Of a DNA stretch of 52,656 nt, positions 17,480-27,222 are shown in pieces. The notes beneath the pieces are model-generated. The model was not told the origin of the DNA. It saw only the letters and a list, made by a program, of their open reading frames with translations, and did no database searches. Position numbers and translations under genes: made by a program. This stretch comes from Aquimarina aquimarini (lineage in GTDB: Bacteria > Bacteroidota > Bacteroidia > Flavobacteriales > Flavobacteriaceae). The stretch is from assembly GCF_900299535.1 (NCBI RefSeq), contig NZ_OMKE01000019.1, positions 1 through 52,656 of the forward strand. Direction: 5' to 3'. Within the stretch, counting starts at the first letter, position 1. Every line of letters starts with the position of its first letter.

Positions 17480-17506
17480 AAATCCCGGGTGATTACGCCG
17501 GGATTT
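17480..17506. terminator. Bidirectional intrinsic terminator
   Basis: Stem AAATCCCGG / CCGGGATTT with a 9-nt loop and A/T runs outside, between the convergent methyltransferase and the gene at 17533. Confidence 0.88.
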
Positions 17507-17532
17507 TAATAAGTATTCATTTAGTCAACAAT

Positions 17533-17868
17533 TTACTCCTCTACAATGCGAACTGGCATTTTAAACGTTTTGGCTTTTAGGTTAAACTGAGTTCCTACTT
17601 TTCTATAGTTTAAGCGGTATTTTATAAAATCCTTAAGAACAACACTCTTTGAATCTACAGACAACACTACAATCTCTCCTAAGTCATTTACTGTAAATGT
17701 TACATAAGCTTTTAATTCTTTTTTAATTTTAAAAGAAGGCTTTTTTAATAATGTTGAAACTTCCTTGTTAAGGTTTTCTTCTACTTTTTTTGAAGGTTCT
17801 GTATTAGCACTCGCTACACTACTTACTGCAAAGGCTACTGCCAAAAATAACACGCTTAATTTTCTCAT
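17533..17868 (-). CDS. Small periplasmic protein, TonB-C-like
   Basis: 111 residues with a clear signal peptide (LSVLFLAVAFAVSSVASA). The mature part contains AYVTFTVNDLGEIVVLSVDS, the pattern of the first strands of a TonB C-terminal domain (strand, turn NDxG, strand), but it is half the size of a full energy transducer and has no membrane anchor. It may be a stand-alone adaptor or an unrelated small fold. Common in Flavobacteriaceae as a hypothetical. Terminates at 17480. Confidence 0.65.
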   Translation of the reverse strand: MRKLSVLFLAVAFAVSSVASANTEPSKKVEENLNKEVSTLLKKPSFKIKKELKAYVTFTVNDLGEIVVLSVDSKSVVLKDFIKYRLNYRKVGTQFNLKAKTFKMPVRIVEE

Positions 17869-18003
17869 AATCTATTCGTTTTTTTGATTTATACTTATAA
17901 GACACTCTATACTTCAAATCTGTTACAGTCAAAATCTTTTTTTAACACAGATTAACAAATAGACAAATCAAAAAAACTCTCAAAAGCCACCAAGTAAAAC
18001 AAA

Positions 18004-18510
18004 CTAAATCCTTGTAAAACAACGTATTAAATCTTCATACTCTGGATATTTATTAATCATTTTTTTTCTTTCTGCTAATTCAAAATCTTTAAAATCAAAT
18101 CCTGGAGAAACGGTACAACCCACTAATGAATACCCTTCTTCATTCTTTACACCCGATGCAAACCAACATCCTGCGGGAACCACTAATTGAGGCAACTCTC
18201 CTTTATCCAAATCTAATCCTAAGGTATATTTTTTGTATTTCCCTTCTTTATCAATTACATGCACATATAAGGAAGCCCCTTCATAATAATGCCAAATCTC
18301 ATCTTGATTAATTTTATGAAATGCAGAAAAATTACTCGAGGTAAGGAGGAAATAAATTGCTGTACAATAATTACGATCTCCTGTAAACTCTTTTCCTAAA
18401 ATTTGTTGAGGCACAACACCTGTACTTCTATATGTTTCTTTATAAAAACCTCCTTCTGGATGTGGGTTCATACCTAGTTTCTCTACCAGTTCTTCTACTC
18501 TCTTATCCAT
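18004..18510 (-). CDS. Cupin_5 (DUF985) family protein
   Basis: 168 residues. MNPHPEGGFYKETYRS, then AIYFLLTSSNFSAFHKINQDEIWHYYEG, and LVGCTVSPGFDFKDFELA are the family's conserved blocks; the His and Glu residues of FHKINQDEIWHYY are the probable metal ligands of the cupin barrel. The enzymatic activity is not known for this subgroup. It lies downstream of sucC in the same direction but is separated from it by a terminator (18537-18566). Confidence 0.9.
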   Translation of the reverse strand: MDKRVEELVEKLGMNPHPEGGFYKETYRSTGVVPQQILGKEFTGDRNYCTAIYFLLTSSNFSAFHKINQDEIWHYYEGASLYVHVIDKEGKYKKYTLGLDLDKGELPQLVVPAGCWFASGVKNEEGYSLVGCTVSPGFDFKDFELAERKKMINKYPEYEDLIRCFTRI

Positions 18511-18536
18511 AACGTTTTAAATTTTATTCAAAAAAA

Positions 18537-18566
18537 AAGAAGCGACCTTATTACAGATCGCTTCTT
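18537..18566 (-). terminator. Intrinsic terminator of sucC
   Basis: 9-bp stem AAGAAGCGA / TCGCTTCTT with a 12-nt loop, 25 nt after the sucC stop, followed on the minus strand by a run of eight T. Confidence 0.85.
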
Positions 18567-18590
18567 ATACATTAAATATAATATATCTTA

Positions 18591-19784
18591 TTATGCTAGC
18601 ACAGCTTGCACTTTATCTGCTGCTTCTTGAAACTGAACTGCACTTTGTACATCTAGCCCACTACTATCTATAAGTTCTTTTGCTATATCTGCATTAGTTC
18701 CTTGTAAACGAACAATAATAGGTACATTAATAGCATCTCCCATATTCTTGTATGCATCTACTACACCTTGCGCTACACGATCACAACGAACAATACCTCC
18801 AAAAATATTAATCAATATTGCTTTTACATTTGAATCTTTAAGAATAATTCTAAAAGCAGTCTCTACACGTTTTGCATCTGCCGTACCTCCTACATCAAGA
18901 AAGTTTGCAGGCTCACCACCAGCTTGCTTAATCAAATCCATTGTAGCCATTGCAAGACCTGCTCCATTCACCATACATCCAACATTACCGTCAAGATCTA
19001 CATAATTAAGTCCTACTTCTTTTGCTTCAACTTCGATCGGATTTTCCTCTCTGATATCACGCATATCTACATAGTTTTTATGTCTATATAATGCATTTTC
19101 ATCTAAGGTTACCTTTGCATCTACCGCCATTATCTTATCATCACTTGTCTTAAGAACAGGATTGATTTCAAATAATGATGCATCTGATTTTACATATGCT
19201 GTATATAATGCCATTACAAATTTGGTCATTTCTTTAAAAGCACCTCCGCTAAGTCCCAAATTGAAAGCGACACGTCTTGCCTGAAAAGGAAGTAAACCTA
19301 CAGCTGGATCAATTTCTTCTGTAAAGATTAAATGTGGAGTTTCTTCTGCAACCGTTTCAATATCCATTCCTCCTTCTGTAGAATACATAATCATATTACG
19401 TCCAGAAGTACGATTCAATAACACAGACATATAAAATTCGTCTGGCTCACTATCTCCAGGATAATATACATCTTCTGCTACCAATACTTGATGAACTTTC
19501 TTACCTTCTGCAGAAGTTTGCGGAGTAATTAGGTTCATTCCAATAATTTGTCCTGCAATTTCTTCTACTTCTTTAAGGTTTTTGGCCAGCTTAACTCCGC
19601 CACCTTTTCCTCGTCCACCAGCGTGAACCTGTGCTTTTATCACATGCCATTCTGTTCCTGTTTCGGCAGTAAGTTGTTTTGCTGCTGCTACGGCCTCATT
19701 TGCGTTTTGCGCTACAATACCACGCTGAATACGCACGCCAAAGCTATTCAATATCTCTTTACCCTGATACTCGTGTAAGTTCAT
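18591..19784 (-). CDS. sucC: Succinyl-CoA ligase beta subunit
   Basis: 397 residues (E. coli 388). Converts succinyl-CoA, ADP and phosphate to succinate, CoA and ATP in the TCA cycle, as a complex with SucD. ATP-grasp domain begins MNLHEYQGKEILNSFG, with VHAGGRGKGGGVKLAK as the nucleotide-binding loop; the C-terminal CoA-ligase domain shows DVGGTADAKRV and NIFGGIVRCD. sucD is not adjacent, so the subunits are encoded apart. Promoter at 19818-19850, terminator at 18537. Confidence 0.98.
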   Translation of the reverse strand: MNLHEYQGKEILNSFGVRIQRGIVAQNANEAVAAAKQLTAETGTEWHVIKAQVHAGGRGKGGGVKLAKNLKEVEEIAGQIIGMNLITPQTSAEGKKVHQVLVAEDVYYPGDSEPDEFYMSVLLNRTSGRNMIMYSTEGGMDIETVAEETPHLIFTEEIDPAVGLLPFQARRVAFNLGLSGGAFKEMTKFVMALYTAYVKSDASLFEINPVLKTSDDKIMAVDAKVTLDENALYRHKNYVDMRDIREENPIEVEAKEVGLNYVDLDGNVGCMVNGAGLAMATMDLIKQAGGEPANFLDVGGTADAKRVETAFRIILKDSNVKAILINIFGGIVRCDRVAQGVVDAYKNMGDAINVPIIVRLQGTNADIAKELIDSSGLDVQSAVQFQEAADKVQAVLA

Positions 19785-19817
19785 ATTATTATTTTTTTAC
19801 CTTTTTTTTAGGAATTC

Positions 19818-19850
19818 CAAAAATAGGAAAAGTGAAATTACTGTCCCAAT
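19818..19850 (-). promoter_or_regulatory. sucC promoter
   Basis: On the minus strand ATTG (19847-19850), 21 nt, then TATTTTTG (19818-19825), a good TAnnTTTG box 33 nt before the ATG. Confidence 0.6.
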
Positions 19851-19936
19851 CTTTTACAGTAAAAAAATAAGCTTTTATAATTTTGTATAACAATATAATA
19901 AACATTAAAAATTGAATCAAAATCAAGAACACTTAT

Positions 19937-20572
19937 TTATAACTCAAAATCCTCAAAATCTAAAGGGTCAAAATTTTTAAAATGACCATTCATTTTAATA
20001 ACATTCTTCGCTCTATTCATTTCTCTAACTATAGGAATAGTCGCCTCTAAATGAGCTATCAAATACCTCAATCTCTCTTTTTCTGTGCGAAGTTTTAACA
20101 AATGATACTCTTGATCTAGCGCCAATCCTATTTTATGCGCAACTTGATAACTTGCAAAAGGAATCCCAAAAACAGGGGGATTCTCTATAGTTAGCTCAAC
20201 ATAAAGAATAGTTATACTCTTGAGTAATTCTTTTTGTAAATCTTCTGCCTGACTCATCTCATCATCAAAAAACTCAACTTCTCCTCCTGCATATAGCTTA
20301 CCAGAGAATTGAAGATGAAAATTTTTAATTTTAAAAATTCTCATTCCAACACATAACACATCGATTTTTCCATCGGGATATTTTTTACTTATTTTTTGCA
20401 ATTTTACTTCGGTTCCATACTCCAATTTCTTATTAATATATGTAGGAATCCCAAACGATATCCCTTCTCTCTCACAATCATCAATCAATTGTTTATATCG
20501 TTTTTCAAAAATATGCAATGGTAAACGTTCTCCTGGATAAATAACAGTGGGTAAAGGGAATAGAGGTAACAT
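19937..20572 (-). CDS. Stand-alone Lon N-terminal (substrate-binding) domain protein
   Basis: 211 residues. MLPLFPLPTVIYPGERLPLHIFEKRYKQLIDDC is the start of the Lon substrate-binding domain (PUA-like), followed by the helical part. There is no AAA+ or protease domain, and the frame is intact, so this is the short LonN family and not a broken lon. It may act as an adaptor or binding protein. Divergent from lysA. Confidence 0.9.
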   Translation of the reverse strand: MLPLFPLPTVIYPGERLPLHIFEKRYKQLIDDCEREGISFGIPTYINKKLEYGTEVKLQKISKKYPDGKIDVLCVGMRIFKIKNFHLQFSGKLYAGGEVEFFDDEMSQAEDLQKELLKSITILYVELTIENPPVFGIPFASYQVAHKIGLALDQEYHLLKLRTEKERLRYLIAHLEATIPIVREMNRAKNVIKMNGHFKNFDPLDFEDFEL

Positions 20573-20711
20573 GCTTTTTTTACTTAAAAATACTAATTCC
20601 TAAGGCTATGTTGCTTAAACCCAAGTTAAAAATATCAAAATCACTCTTGATATTTTATTTTTTTCACACAAGACACTATTATCTATAATTTTATTGATAA
20701 TTTCGTACGCT

Positions 20712-20719
20712 TAAATTTG
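20712..20719 (+). promoter_or_regulatory. Probable -7 box of lysA
   Basis: TAAATTTG matches TAnnTTTG, 7 nt before the ATG at 20727; TTG at 20694-20696 could be the -33 element, though the 15-nt spacing is short. The leader would be very short. Confidence 0.4.
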
Positions 20720-20726
20720 TGACCCG

Positions 20727-21956
20727 ATGGAAAATAAAAACTTATTAGCTATTGCAAAAGAGTATGGGAGTCCTATTTATGTATATGACTCTTCAAAGAT
20801 TATCTCACAACATGAACGTCTTTCTAGTGCGTTTAAAAAAGTGAAACATCTGAAACTTAATTATGCAGTCAAGGCACTTTCTAATATTGCTATCCTAAAG
20901 CTAATGAATTCATTAGGAGTAGGACTAGATACTGTATCTGTACAAGAGGTAAAATTAGGATTGAAATCTGGCGTAAAACCAGAAAATATAATTTTTACAC
21001 CTAATGGTGTATCTCTAGAAGAGATAGAGCAAGTTTCTGCTCTTGGTGTACCGATAAATATAGACAACCTATCTATTCTTGAACAATTTGGCACAAAACA
21101 CCCTAATACTCCTGTTTGTATTCGTATGAACCCTCATGTAATGGCAGGAGGAAACAGTAATATATCTGTAGGACATATTGATAGCAAATTTGGTATATCT
21201 ATTCACCAAATACCTCACATTCTCCGCATTGTAGAAAACACAGGTATGCATATCAACGGAATACATATGCACACGGGTAGTGATATCCTTGACATCGAAG
21301 TCTTTTTACGTGCTTGTGAAATACTTTTTGAAACTGCGATGCATTTTAAAAACTTAGATTTCATAGATTTTGGAAGTGGTTTTAAAGTACCTTATAAGCT
21401 TGGTGATATTGAAACTAACATTGAAGAGTTTGGTCTAAAAATGACAAAGCGATTTAATGCTTTTTGTAAGGAGTACGGAAAAGAACTCGCATTAGGTTTT
21501 GAACCTGGTAAATTTCTTGTGAGTGAATCTGGATATTTCTTAGCAAATGTAAATGTTATAAAACAAACAACCTCTACTGTATTTGCAGGCGTTGATAGTG
21601 GTTTTAACCATTTAGTAAGACCAATGTTTTACAACTCTCATCATGAGATCATCAATATATCAAATCCTAAAGGAAAAGAACGCTTTTATTCTGTGGTAGG
21701 GTATATCTGTGAGACTGATACTTTTGCTACAAACAGAAGAATTTCTGAAATCAAAGAAGGAGACATTGTTGCTTTTAAAAATGCAGGAGCATACTGCTTC
21801 TCTATGGCTAGCAACTATAACTCTAGGTACCGCCCAGCAGAAGTTCTATGGCATAAAGGAGAGGCTCATTTGATTCGTAAGAGAGAAACATTTGAAGATC
21901 TTACCAAAAATCAAGTAGACATCGATATATTTTCAAAAGCTACTGAAACGGCTTAA
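20727..21956 (+). CDS. lysA: Diaminopimelate decarboxylase
   Basis: 409 residues. PLP enzyme that makes L-lysine from meso-diaminopimelate, the last step of lysine synthesis. The PLP lysine is K49 in LNYAVKALSN. Also visible are HMHTGSD, the glycine-rich EPGKFLVSESG and CETDTF, whose Cys lies at the active site of the partner subunit. Fold III decarboxylase of normal length. Single gene with a very strong terminator (21971-22018). Confidence 0.96.
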   Translation: MENKNLLAIAKEYGSPIYVYDSSKIISQHERLSSAFKKVKHLKLNYAVKALSNIAILKLMNSLGVGLDTVSVQEVKLGLKSGVKPENIIFTPNGVSLEEIEQVSALGVPINIDNLSILEQFGTKHPNTPVCIRMNPHVMAGGNSNISVGHIDSKFGISIHQIPHILRIVENTGMHINGIHMHTGSDILDIEVFLRACEILFETAMHFKNLDFIDFGSGFKVPYKLGDIETNIEEFGLKMTKRFNAFCKEYGKELALGFEPGKFLVSESGYFLANVNVIKQTTSTVFAGVDSGFNHLVRPMFYNSHHEIINISNPKGKERFYSVVGYICETDTFATNRRISEIKEGDIVAFKNAGAYCFSMASNYNSRYRPAEVLWHKGEAHLIRKRETFEDLTKNQVDIDIFSKATETA

Positions 21957-21970
21957 TTAATAGATTATAT

Positions 21971-22018
21971 AATAAAAATAAGGCAAAAGAATACAGATTC
22001 TTTTGCCTTATTTTTATT
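21971..22018. terminator. Very long perfect terminator hairpin after lysA
   Basis: A 22-bp perfect stem (21971-21992 with 21997-22018) closed by the tetraloop ACAG. The core is AAGGCAAAAGAAT / ATTCTTTTGCCTT, with A- and T-rich outer parts. It can terminate lysA and opposing transcription from DUF3820. Confidence 0.92.
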
Positions 22019-22102
22019 ACCTCAAACCTTACTGTCTTTATTTTTAAGCTTCTTCTTAACACTCAAAATGACAATAAAAATGTGTGCGATACTGTAAAAA
22101 AA

Positions 22103-22330
22103 TTACATCTTTTTTATATTTCGAATTAAATGCTCTAAGCCATTAAGTTTTAACTCATATACTGTTTGTAATTGCTGCCCAAGCATTCCTTTTGGAAATC
22201 CTTTATTTGCATACCATACGATATAATATTCTGGTATATCAATAAGATACCTGTCTTTATATTTACCATAAGGCATTTTGGTATGTGCTAGTTTGACTAA
22301 AAAATCTTTTTGAGACTGGGGAGTTTCCAT
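22103..22330 (-). CDS. DUF3820 family protein
   Basis: 75 residues. MPYGKYKDRYLIDIPEYYIVWYANKGFPKG is the conserved DUF3820 core, a small predicted nucleic-acid-associated domain also found fused to exonucleases. Function unproven. It begins 18 nt after the DUF922 gene and is probably co-transcribed with it. Confidence 0.88.
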   Translation of the reverse strand: METPQSQKDFLVKLAHTKMPYGKYKDRYLIDIPEYYIVWYANKGFPKGMLGQQLQTVYELKLNGLEHLIRNIKKM

Positions 22331-22348
22331 AAATGAGAAGAAATACTA

Positions 22349-22885
22349 TTATCTATTAAAATCTCTGTAATACCACATAAGTGTTTCTACTTTTTTCTCC
22401 CACTTTTTTTGAGCTTCGTTATTTCTAGAATGATCAGTTTCTTCATCATACCTATCTTGCATATTAATTCTCATTCTCTCTACAAGCTTATACATCTTAT
22501 TAAGATCTCTTCTGATATTTTTTCCAGCTTTATACTCTTTTAGTCTCTTTCTCATTATCCTAGCATGTAATTCTGAGATATCAAAGTGAAGTTGCTCATG
22601 AGAAAGAAGATCATCAGACATATGCCCTCTTTTTACCCAAGATAATGATGGATAGCAAAAACTATCTACCTGATAATTTAATTCTATTTCTCCTTTATCT
22701 TTTCCGTATGACCATTGGTAAGTTATCCCCGTATTTACACTAGCATCATAAGTACTGGACATATTGGGTTTTCCTCTAAAATCAGACCAAGCTAATTCGC
22801 TTCTTTCTGTGTATGAGAATTTCCCAACATAACCATTATTACTGGTAATAAATAAAAATAAAATAATAGTAATAAATTTACTCAT
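22349..22885 (-). CDS. Secreted DUF922 predicted Zn-dependent protease
   Basis: 178 residues from the ATG at 22885 (signal peptide MSKFITIILFLFITSN). The domain contains LSHEQLHFDISELHARIM, the HExxH motif that defines DUF922 as a putative secreted zinc protease, and a conserved SELAWSDFRGKP start. The frame could begin at a TTG four codons earlier, but the ATG gives the better signal. The start codon is in a hairpin (22883-22902). First gene of an operon with DUF3820. Confidence 0.85.
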   Translation of the reverse strand: MSKFITIILFLFITSNNGYVGKFSYTERSELAWSDFRGKPNMSSTYDASVNTGITYQWSYGKDKGEIELNYQVDSFCYPSLSWVKRGHMSDDLLSHEQLHFDISELHARIMRKRLKEYKAGKNIRRDLNKMYKLVERMRINMQDRYDEETDHSRNNEAQKKWEKKVETLMWYYRDFNR

Positions 22886-22902
22886 AATTGCAAACAATTA
22901 TG
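22883..22902 (-). promoter_or_regulatory. Hairpin covering the DUF922 start codon
   Basis: Perfect 8-bp dyad CATAATTG-CAAA-CAATTATG. In the mRNA the AUG lies in the 3' arm, so it would be paired when the hairpin forms. Confidence 0.4.
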
Positions 22903-23286
22903 CCCGAATATAAAGTTATACTTTACCTATTTTTATGAGATGCCAGGGGATACTAATATGGGGCAGATATTATCAGCTTCTCAATAAAACAGTTTTATTT
23001 TCTAAAAATTTATGTATTTATACAACCAAATACTGTTTTTAGGTTCTAAATCTAGGTAATTTTTTTCCTTTGTTTTCCTTAATACTTTTTCAATAGACAA
23101 TTTTAGTGCCAAATTACCCCATTATACAAAAAATAAATAAAACAGGATAACCTATGCTGTATCAAATATATATAAAAAATTCTTTTTTTATACATCGATA
23201 AGTATTTTTTATTGAGTATAAATTACATTACCCGTTTATTACTAGTACTCTTTTATTATTTCTATTTTGCTTTATATCTAAAAAAA
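22903..23286. other. Non-coding stretch between LysM/PBP gene and DUF922
   Basis: 384 bp, very AT-rich. It should hold the DUF922 promoter. TAACTTTA on the minus strand near 22920 is a near match to the -7 box. I see no open frame and no strong hairpin. Confidence 0.4.
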
Positions 23287-25443
23287 TTATTCTTCTATCA
23301 CTGTTAATTTCAAATCATCTTCAAACCTTATTAAATAAACCCCACTATTATGATACCCTCCTACTTCTTTTTGGGAGTAGTTAAATTTATTTTCTACATA
23401 TTCTGTAGTGCCACCTAAAGAGGTTGCGTGATAGATATCATCTGCCGTTCCTAATCGCATTAGAATATCATAAGCGATATCAAACCCTCGTATTGCCCAT
23501 TTATTAGGCCCAACACCATATTCCTTCTTATAACGCTTTACAAAAGGCGAATCTTCTTGTCCTTCTTCTATTTTTTTATTATCAAACTCTTTATCTACTG
23601 ATGGGTAATGCATATGTAGTTTTGATAAATGGTCATTCTTGATATGATCATTTTCATAGGCACTATTTTTATCTGTAGTAAACAATGTTATTTTATGACT
23701 TTCAGCTTTTGAATTAAGTAATGGAATCACATTACTTATCATTGCTACATCACTCGATTCAAAAAACACCCAATTAGGTTTTCTTTTATCCAACACTTTA
23801 TTTAACCTTACTTCATACAAATAATTTCCTTTTTCAATTCTTGCAATTTTTGCGGCAGGAAATTTAGCTACTAATTTTTCTTTGATAGCTGTATGTTTTG
23901 CTCCTTTTTGAACTATTATTACAATATTTTTATCTGTAGAATCTTTCTCTACATAAGATATAAGCTTATCCTGCAACATAATATTTGAAGGCCTTGTCTG
24001 AAAGAAATTATCATACAGATTTGATTCTTTTTTTGAAGCAGGAGAGAATATTGCTGTATTATATTTTTTGAGTTCAGCAGCTACTGTTTCTGCATTATTT
24101 TGATACAAAGGTCCTATGACAACATCTGTGTCATCAAAATTGTTTTCATCAATCAATTTCTTAAGGTATTCTTTGTTATTATTCTTTTGAGTATCAAACA
24201 CATTAAGTTCTGTCGTAATTCCTCTAGTTTTTGCTGAATCTACAGCAATAAGAATCCCACTATACAAATCCAATGATATTCTAAGACTTTGTTTACTTTT
24301 CAGATATTCTTCTGTATTTTTTCTAGCATCCAAATTCAAAGCATCCAAACTCATAGGTAGCATTAATGCTACTTTTTTGGGTTTGAAATTATACAAATTA
24401 TCTCCTAAATTAATAAGGTTTCCTTTTGCAAATCCTGCATCTATATTTAGTGTATCTTTTGGTATAGTAATTACCATACCTGCTTTTAAACCTTCTCTCA
24501 AATATGGGTTCATTTTAAATAATGAATCCGAAGAAATACCAGTTCTCTTAAGTATTCTAAAAATAGTTTCTTTAGGCTTAACCTCGTATAGTTCAAATCC
24601 TGGCTGTATTGAATCTTGTAACGAAACAAAAACAGTAGTAGGAACAGTAATTTGCATTCCTACAGGAAAATTAGGATCCATACCTGGATTAAGCTCATCT
24701 AGCTCCCCTACCGTAATCCCATGCCTTCTTGAGATACTATACTTTGTATCTTTTGGCTTAATGGTATATCTTGTTGTTGTAGATAATCTAGCATTAGGAT
24801 CTAGATTGTTCTCTGGTACTTGACTATCTTCAGATTCTTCTGCATACACTGGGATTCGTATTTTATCCTTCTTTTTTATCTGTTCAGAATACAGTCTTTT
24901 ATTATTCTTCTTTATATCCTCTACAGTAATCTTATACTTTTTGGATATCCCATACAAAGTTTCTTTTCTTTTTACCTTATGAGTTATATAACGAACGATT
25001 TTGCGTTCTACAACTTCCTTTTTTAAGCTATCCAACACAGCTTCTCCATTATCAGCTACTTCTCCTAAGGAGTCTTTTTTTATCTTCCCTACATTAAGAA
25101 TCTGCCCTATATTGATCCCATTACTAGCTTCTGGATTCAGTATATAAAATGTACCTGTAGATATATTATATTTTTTAGATAAACTATATACTGTATCTCC
25201 TTTTTCTACAACATGCGTTTTATACTCTTGATCATTTGTTACAGGAATAGCCAGAATTTCTCCCTCATTAATTCCTTCTTTTGCGGCAGGATTAATCTTA
25301 TAGATAGCTTCTGGTGTAGTATTATAGCGTTTTGCTATTCTATATACATTTTCTCCTTTTGCTACTTTATGACTCTTATATTGCTGTGCATATACAGAAC
25401 TTGATAACACTGCCAACAAAAAGATTAACAACAACTTTTTCAT
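23287..25443 (-). CDS. Five-LysM protein fused to a periplasmic-binding-like domain
   Basis: 718 residues with signal peptide (MKKLLLIFLLAVLSSSVYAQ). Five LysM repeats follow (about 22-66, 72-118, 150-197, 224-268 and 286-330), each with the YxVKxxDTxYxIxxxY and NPxxxxxxxGxxxxIP pattern, so it binds peptidoglycan. From about 355 to the end is an ABC-type periplasmic-binding (PBP1) fold: VALMLPMSL, FSPASKKESN, GFDIAYDILMRLG. There is no hydrolase or transporter. It starts 52 nt after guaA in the same direction. I take it as a cell-wall-bound sensor or scaffold. Confidence 0.88.
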   Translation of the reverse strand: MKKLLLIFLLAVLSSSVYAQQYKSHKVAKGENVYRIAKRYNTTPEAIYKINPAAKEGINEGEILAIPVTNDQEYKTHVVEKGDTVYSLSKKYNISTGTFYILNPEASNGINIGQILNVGKIKKDSLGEVADNGEAVLDSLKKEVVERKIVRYITHKVKRKETLYGISKKYKITVEDIKKNNKRLYSEQIKKKDKIRIPVYAEESEDSQVPENNLDPNARLSTTTRYTIKPKDTKYSISRRHGITVGELDELNPGMDPNFPVGMQITVPTTVFVSLQDSIQPGFELYEVKPKETIFRILKRTGISSDSLFKMNPYLREGLKAGMVITIPKDTLNIDAGFAKGNLINLGDNLYNFKPKKVALMLPMSLDALNLDARKNTEEYLKSKQSLRISLDLYSGILIAVDSAKTRGITTELNVFDTQKNNNKEYLKKLIDENNFDDTDVVIGPLYQNNAETVAAELKKYNTAIFSPASKKESNLYDNFFQTRPSNIMLQDKLISYVEKDSTDKNIVIIVQKGAKHTAIKEKLVAKFPAAKIARIEKGNYLYEVRLNKVLDKRKPNWVFFESSDVAMISNVIPLLNSKAESHKITLFTTDKNSAYENDHIKNDHLSKLHMHYPSVDKEFDNKKIEEGQEDSPFVKRYKKEYGVGPNKWAIRGFDIAYDILMRLGTADDIYHATSLGGTTEYVENKFNYSQKEVGGYHNSGVYLIRFEDDLKLTVIEE

Positions 25444-25495
25444 GTAATTCTCCTATTTTTTAATTCCCTAACTTCAAAAAATCTATTATATACTT

Positions 25496-27025
25496 CTATT
25501 CCCACTCAATTGTAGCTGGAGGCTTAGAGCTAATATCATATACTACTCTATTAACGCCTTTTACCCTGTTTATTATTGCATTAGAGGTTTTTTGCAAAAA
25601 CTCATAAGGAAGATTTACCCAGTCTGCCGTCATTCCATCTGTACTTTCTACTGCTCGTAATGCTACACAATTTTCATAGGTACGCTCATCTCCCATAACC
25701 CCAACACTCTGCACTGGTAATAAGATTGCACCTGCTTGCCATACTTTATCATACAACCCATCTTCTTTTAAACCATTAATAAAGATAGCATCTACTTCTT
25801 GTAATATGGCAACTTTATCAGCAGTAATATCTCCTAGTATACGAATTGCCAATCCTGGTCCTGGAAAAGGGTGTCTTCCTAATAATTCTGGATCAATTCC
25901 CATTGATGCCCCTACTCTACGCACCTCATCTTTAAACAACATTCGTAATGGTTCTACCACTTTCAATTTCATAAAATCGGGTAATCCCCCTACATTATGA
26001 TGCGATTTAATGGTAGCAGAAGGTCCATTGACAGAAATTGATTCTATCACATCTGGGTATATTGTACCCTGCCCTAGCCATTTGGCATCATCAATCTTAT
26101 GTGACTCATCATCAAATACTTCTATAAAAATTTTCCCAATAATCTTACGTTTTCCTTCTGGGTCACTTTCTCCTGCCAGAGCGTCCAAAAAGCGTGCCGA
26201 AGCATCTACTCCTTTTACATTAAGCCCCATACCCTCATATTGTTTTAATACATCAGAAAACTCATTTTTACGAAGTAATCCATTGTTTACAAAAATACAA
26301 TGCAGGTTCTCTCCAATAGCCTTGTGCAATAATACTGCTGCTACTGTAGAATCTACTCCTCCACTTAATCCTAATACAACTTTGTCATCTCCTATTTTCT
26401 CTTTGAGTTCTGCTACTGTAGTGTCTACAAAGGAATCTGGTGTCCAATCTGGTTGCACTCCTGCTATTTTTATTAAAAAATTATCTAGCAATTGTTTTCC
26501 ATCTGTCGAGTGATATACTTCTGGATGAAATTGAATTGCATATGTATCTTCATTCTCTATTTTATATGCTGCATTCTCTACATCTCCTGTACTTGCCAAT
26601 CGAACTCCTCCTGTTGGAAGCTTTTTTATGGTATCACTATGACTCATCCATACCTGTGAACCTTTACCAATACTTTCAAAAAAGACTTCTCCCTCTTGCA
26701 CAAAAGATAAATTAGCTCGACCATATTCTCTAGTATTAGAAGGAGCAACCTCTCCCCCGCTAAAATGAGCTAAATATTGCGCTCCGTAACAAACGGCTAA
26801 TAAAGGTTTTTTTCCTCTAATCTCAGATAAATCAGGATGAGGAGCATCTTCACTTCTTACAGAAAAAGGAGAACCTGAAAGAATTACTGCTTTAAAATCT
26901 GAGACATTCTCAGGTAAATTATTGTATGGGTGAATTTCGCAGTAAATATTTAATTCTCTTACTCTTCTTGCTATAAGTTGAGTATACTGCGATCCAAAAT
27001 CTAAAATAAGTACGTTGTTTTGCAT
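25496..27025 (-). CDS. guaA: GMP synthase (glutamine-hydrolysing)
   Basis: 509 residues from the ATG at 27025; a TTG two codons earlier lies inside a -7 box. Converts XMP to GMP with ATP and glutamine. Class I glutaminase 1-190 with nucleophile Cys in [11 protein letters not shown] and the HPE pair in [10 protein letters not shown]-loop ATPase [14 protein letters not shown]-terminal dimer domain with KPPATIEWE at the end. Normal length. The LysM/PBP gene follows 52 nt later. Confidence 0.98.
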   Translation of the reverse strand: MQNNVLILDFGSQYTQLIARRVRELNIYCEIHPYNNLPENVSDFKAVILSGSPFSVRSEDAPHPDLSEIRGKKPLLAVCYGAQYLAHFSGGEVAPSNTREYGRANLSFVQEGEVFFESIGKGSQVWMSHSDTIKKLPTGGVRLASTGDVENAAYKIENEDTYAIQFHPEVYHSTDGKQLLDNFLIKIAGVQPDWTPDSFVDTTVAELKEKIGDDKVVLGLSGGVDSTVAAVLLHKAIGENLHCIFVNNGLLRKNEFSDVLKQYEGMGLNVKGVDASARFLDALAGESDPEGKRKIIGKIFIEVFDDESHKIDDAKWLGQGTIYPDVIESISVNGPSATIKSHHNVGGLPDFMKLKVVEPLRMLFKDEVRRVGASMGIDPELLGRHPFPGPGLAIRILGDITADKVAILQEVDAIFINGLKEDGLYDKVWQAGAILLPVQSVGVMGDERTYENCVALRAVESTDGMTADWVNLPYEFLQKTSNAIINRVKGVNRVVYDISSKPPATIEWE

Positions 27026-27028
27026 AGG

Positions 27029-27036
27029 CAAAAATA
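27029..27036 (-). promoter_or_regulatory. -7 box abutting the guaA start codon
   Basis: On the minus strand TATTTTTG, then CCT, then ATG. This matches TAnnTTTG exactly and implies a leaderless or nearly leaderless transcript, unless another promoter exists upstream. No clear -33 element. Confidence 0.4.
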
Positions 27037-27222
27037 AAATTAAATTACAACCCTCGAAATCCTTAATCGAATAATTTTCAATATTATTTTTTTTCTCGGT
27101 TTTTAACCTTCGATTTATGGTTTAATAATGCTTTATAAACTACTCTTTTACAGTATCAATTATATGGTTCTTCCCTTTGATCACTGATAAAATTTCATGT
27201 AACTTTAAGAAAACTTCAAAAA

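Noticed and set aside
24377..24823. 148-residue open frame on the plus strand
   Set aside because: Antisense to the LysM repeats, whose regular composition keeps the opposite frame open.
26010..26513. 167-residue open frame on the plus strand
   Set aside because: Antisense to guaA; no domain and no promoter.
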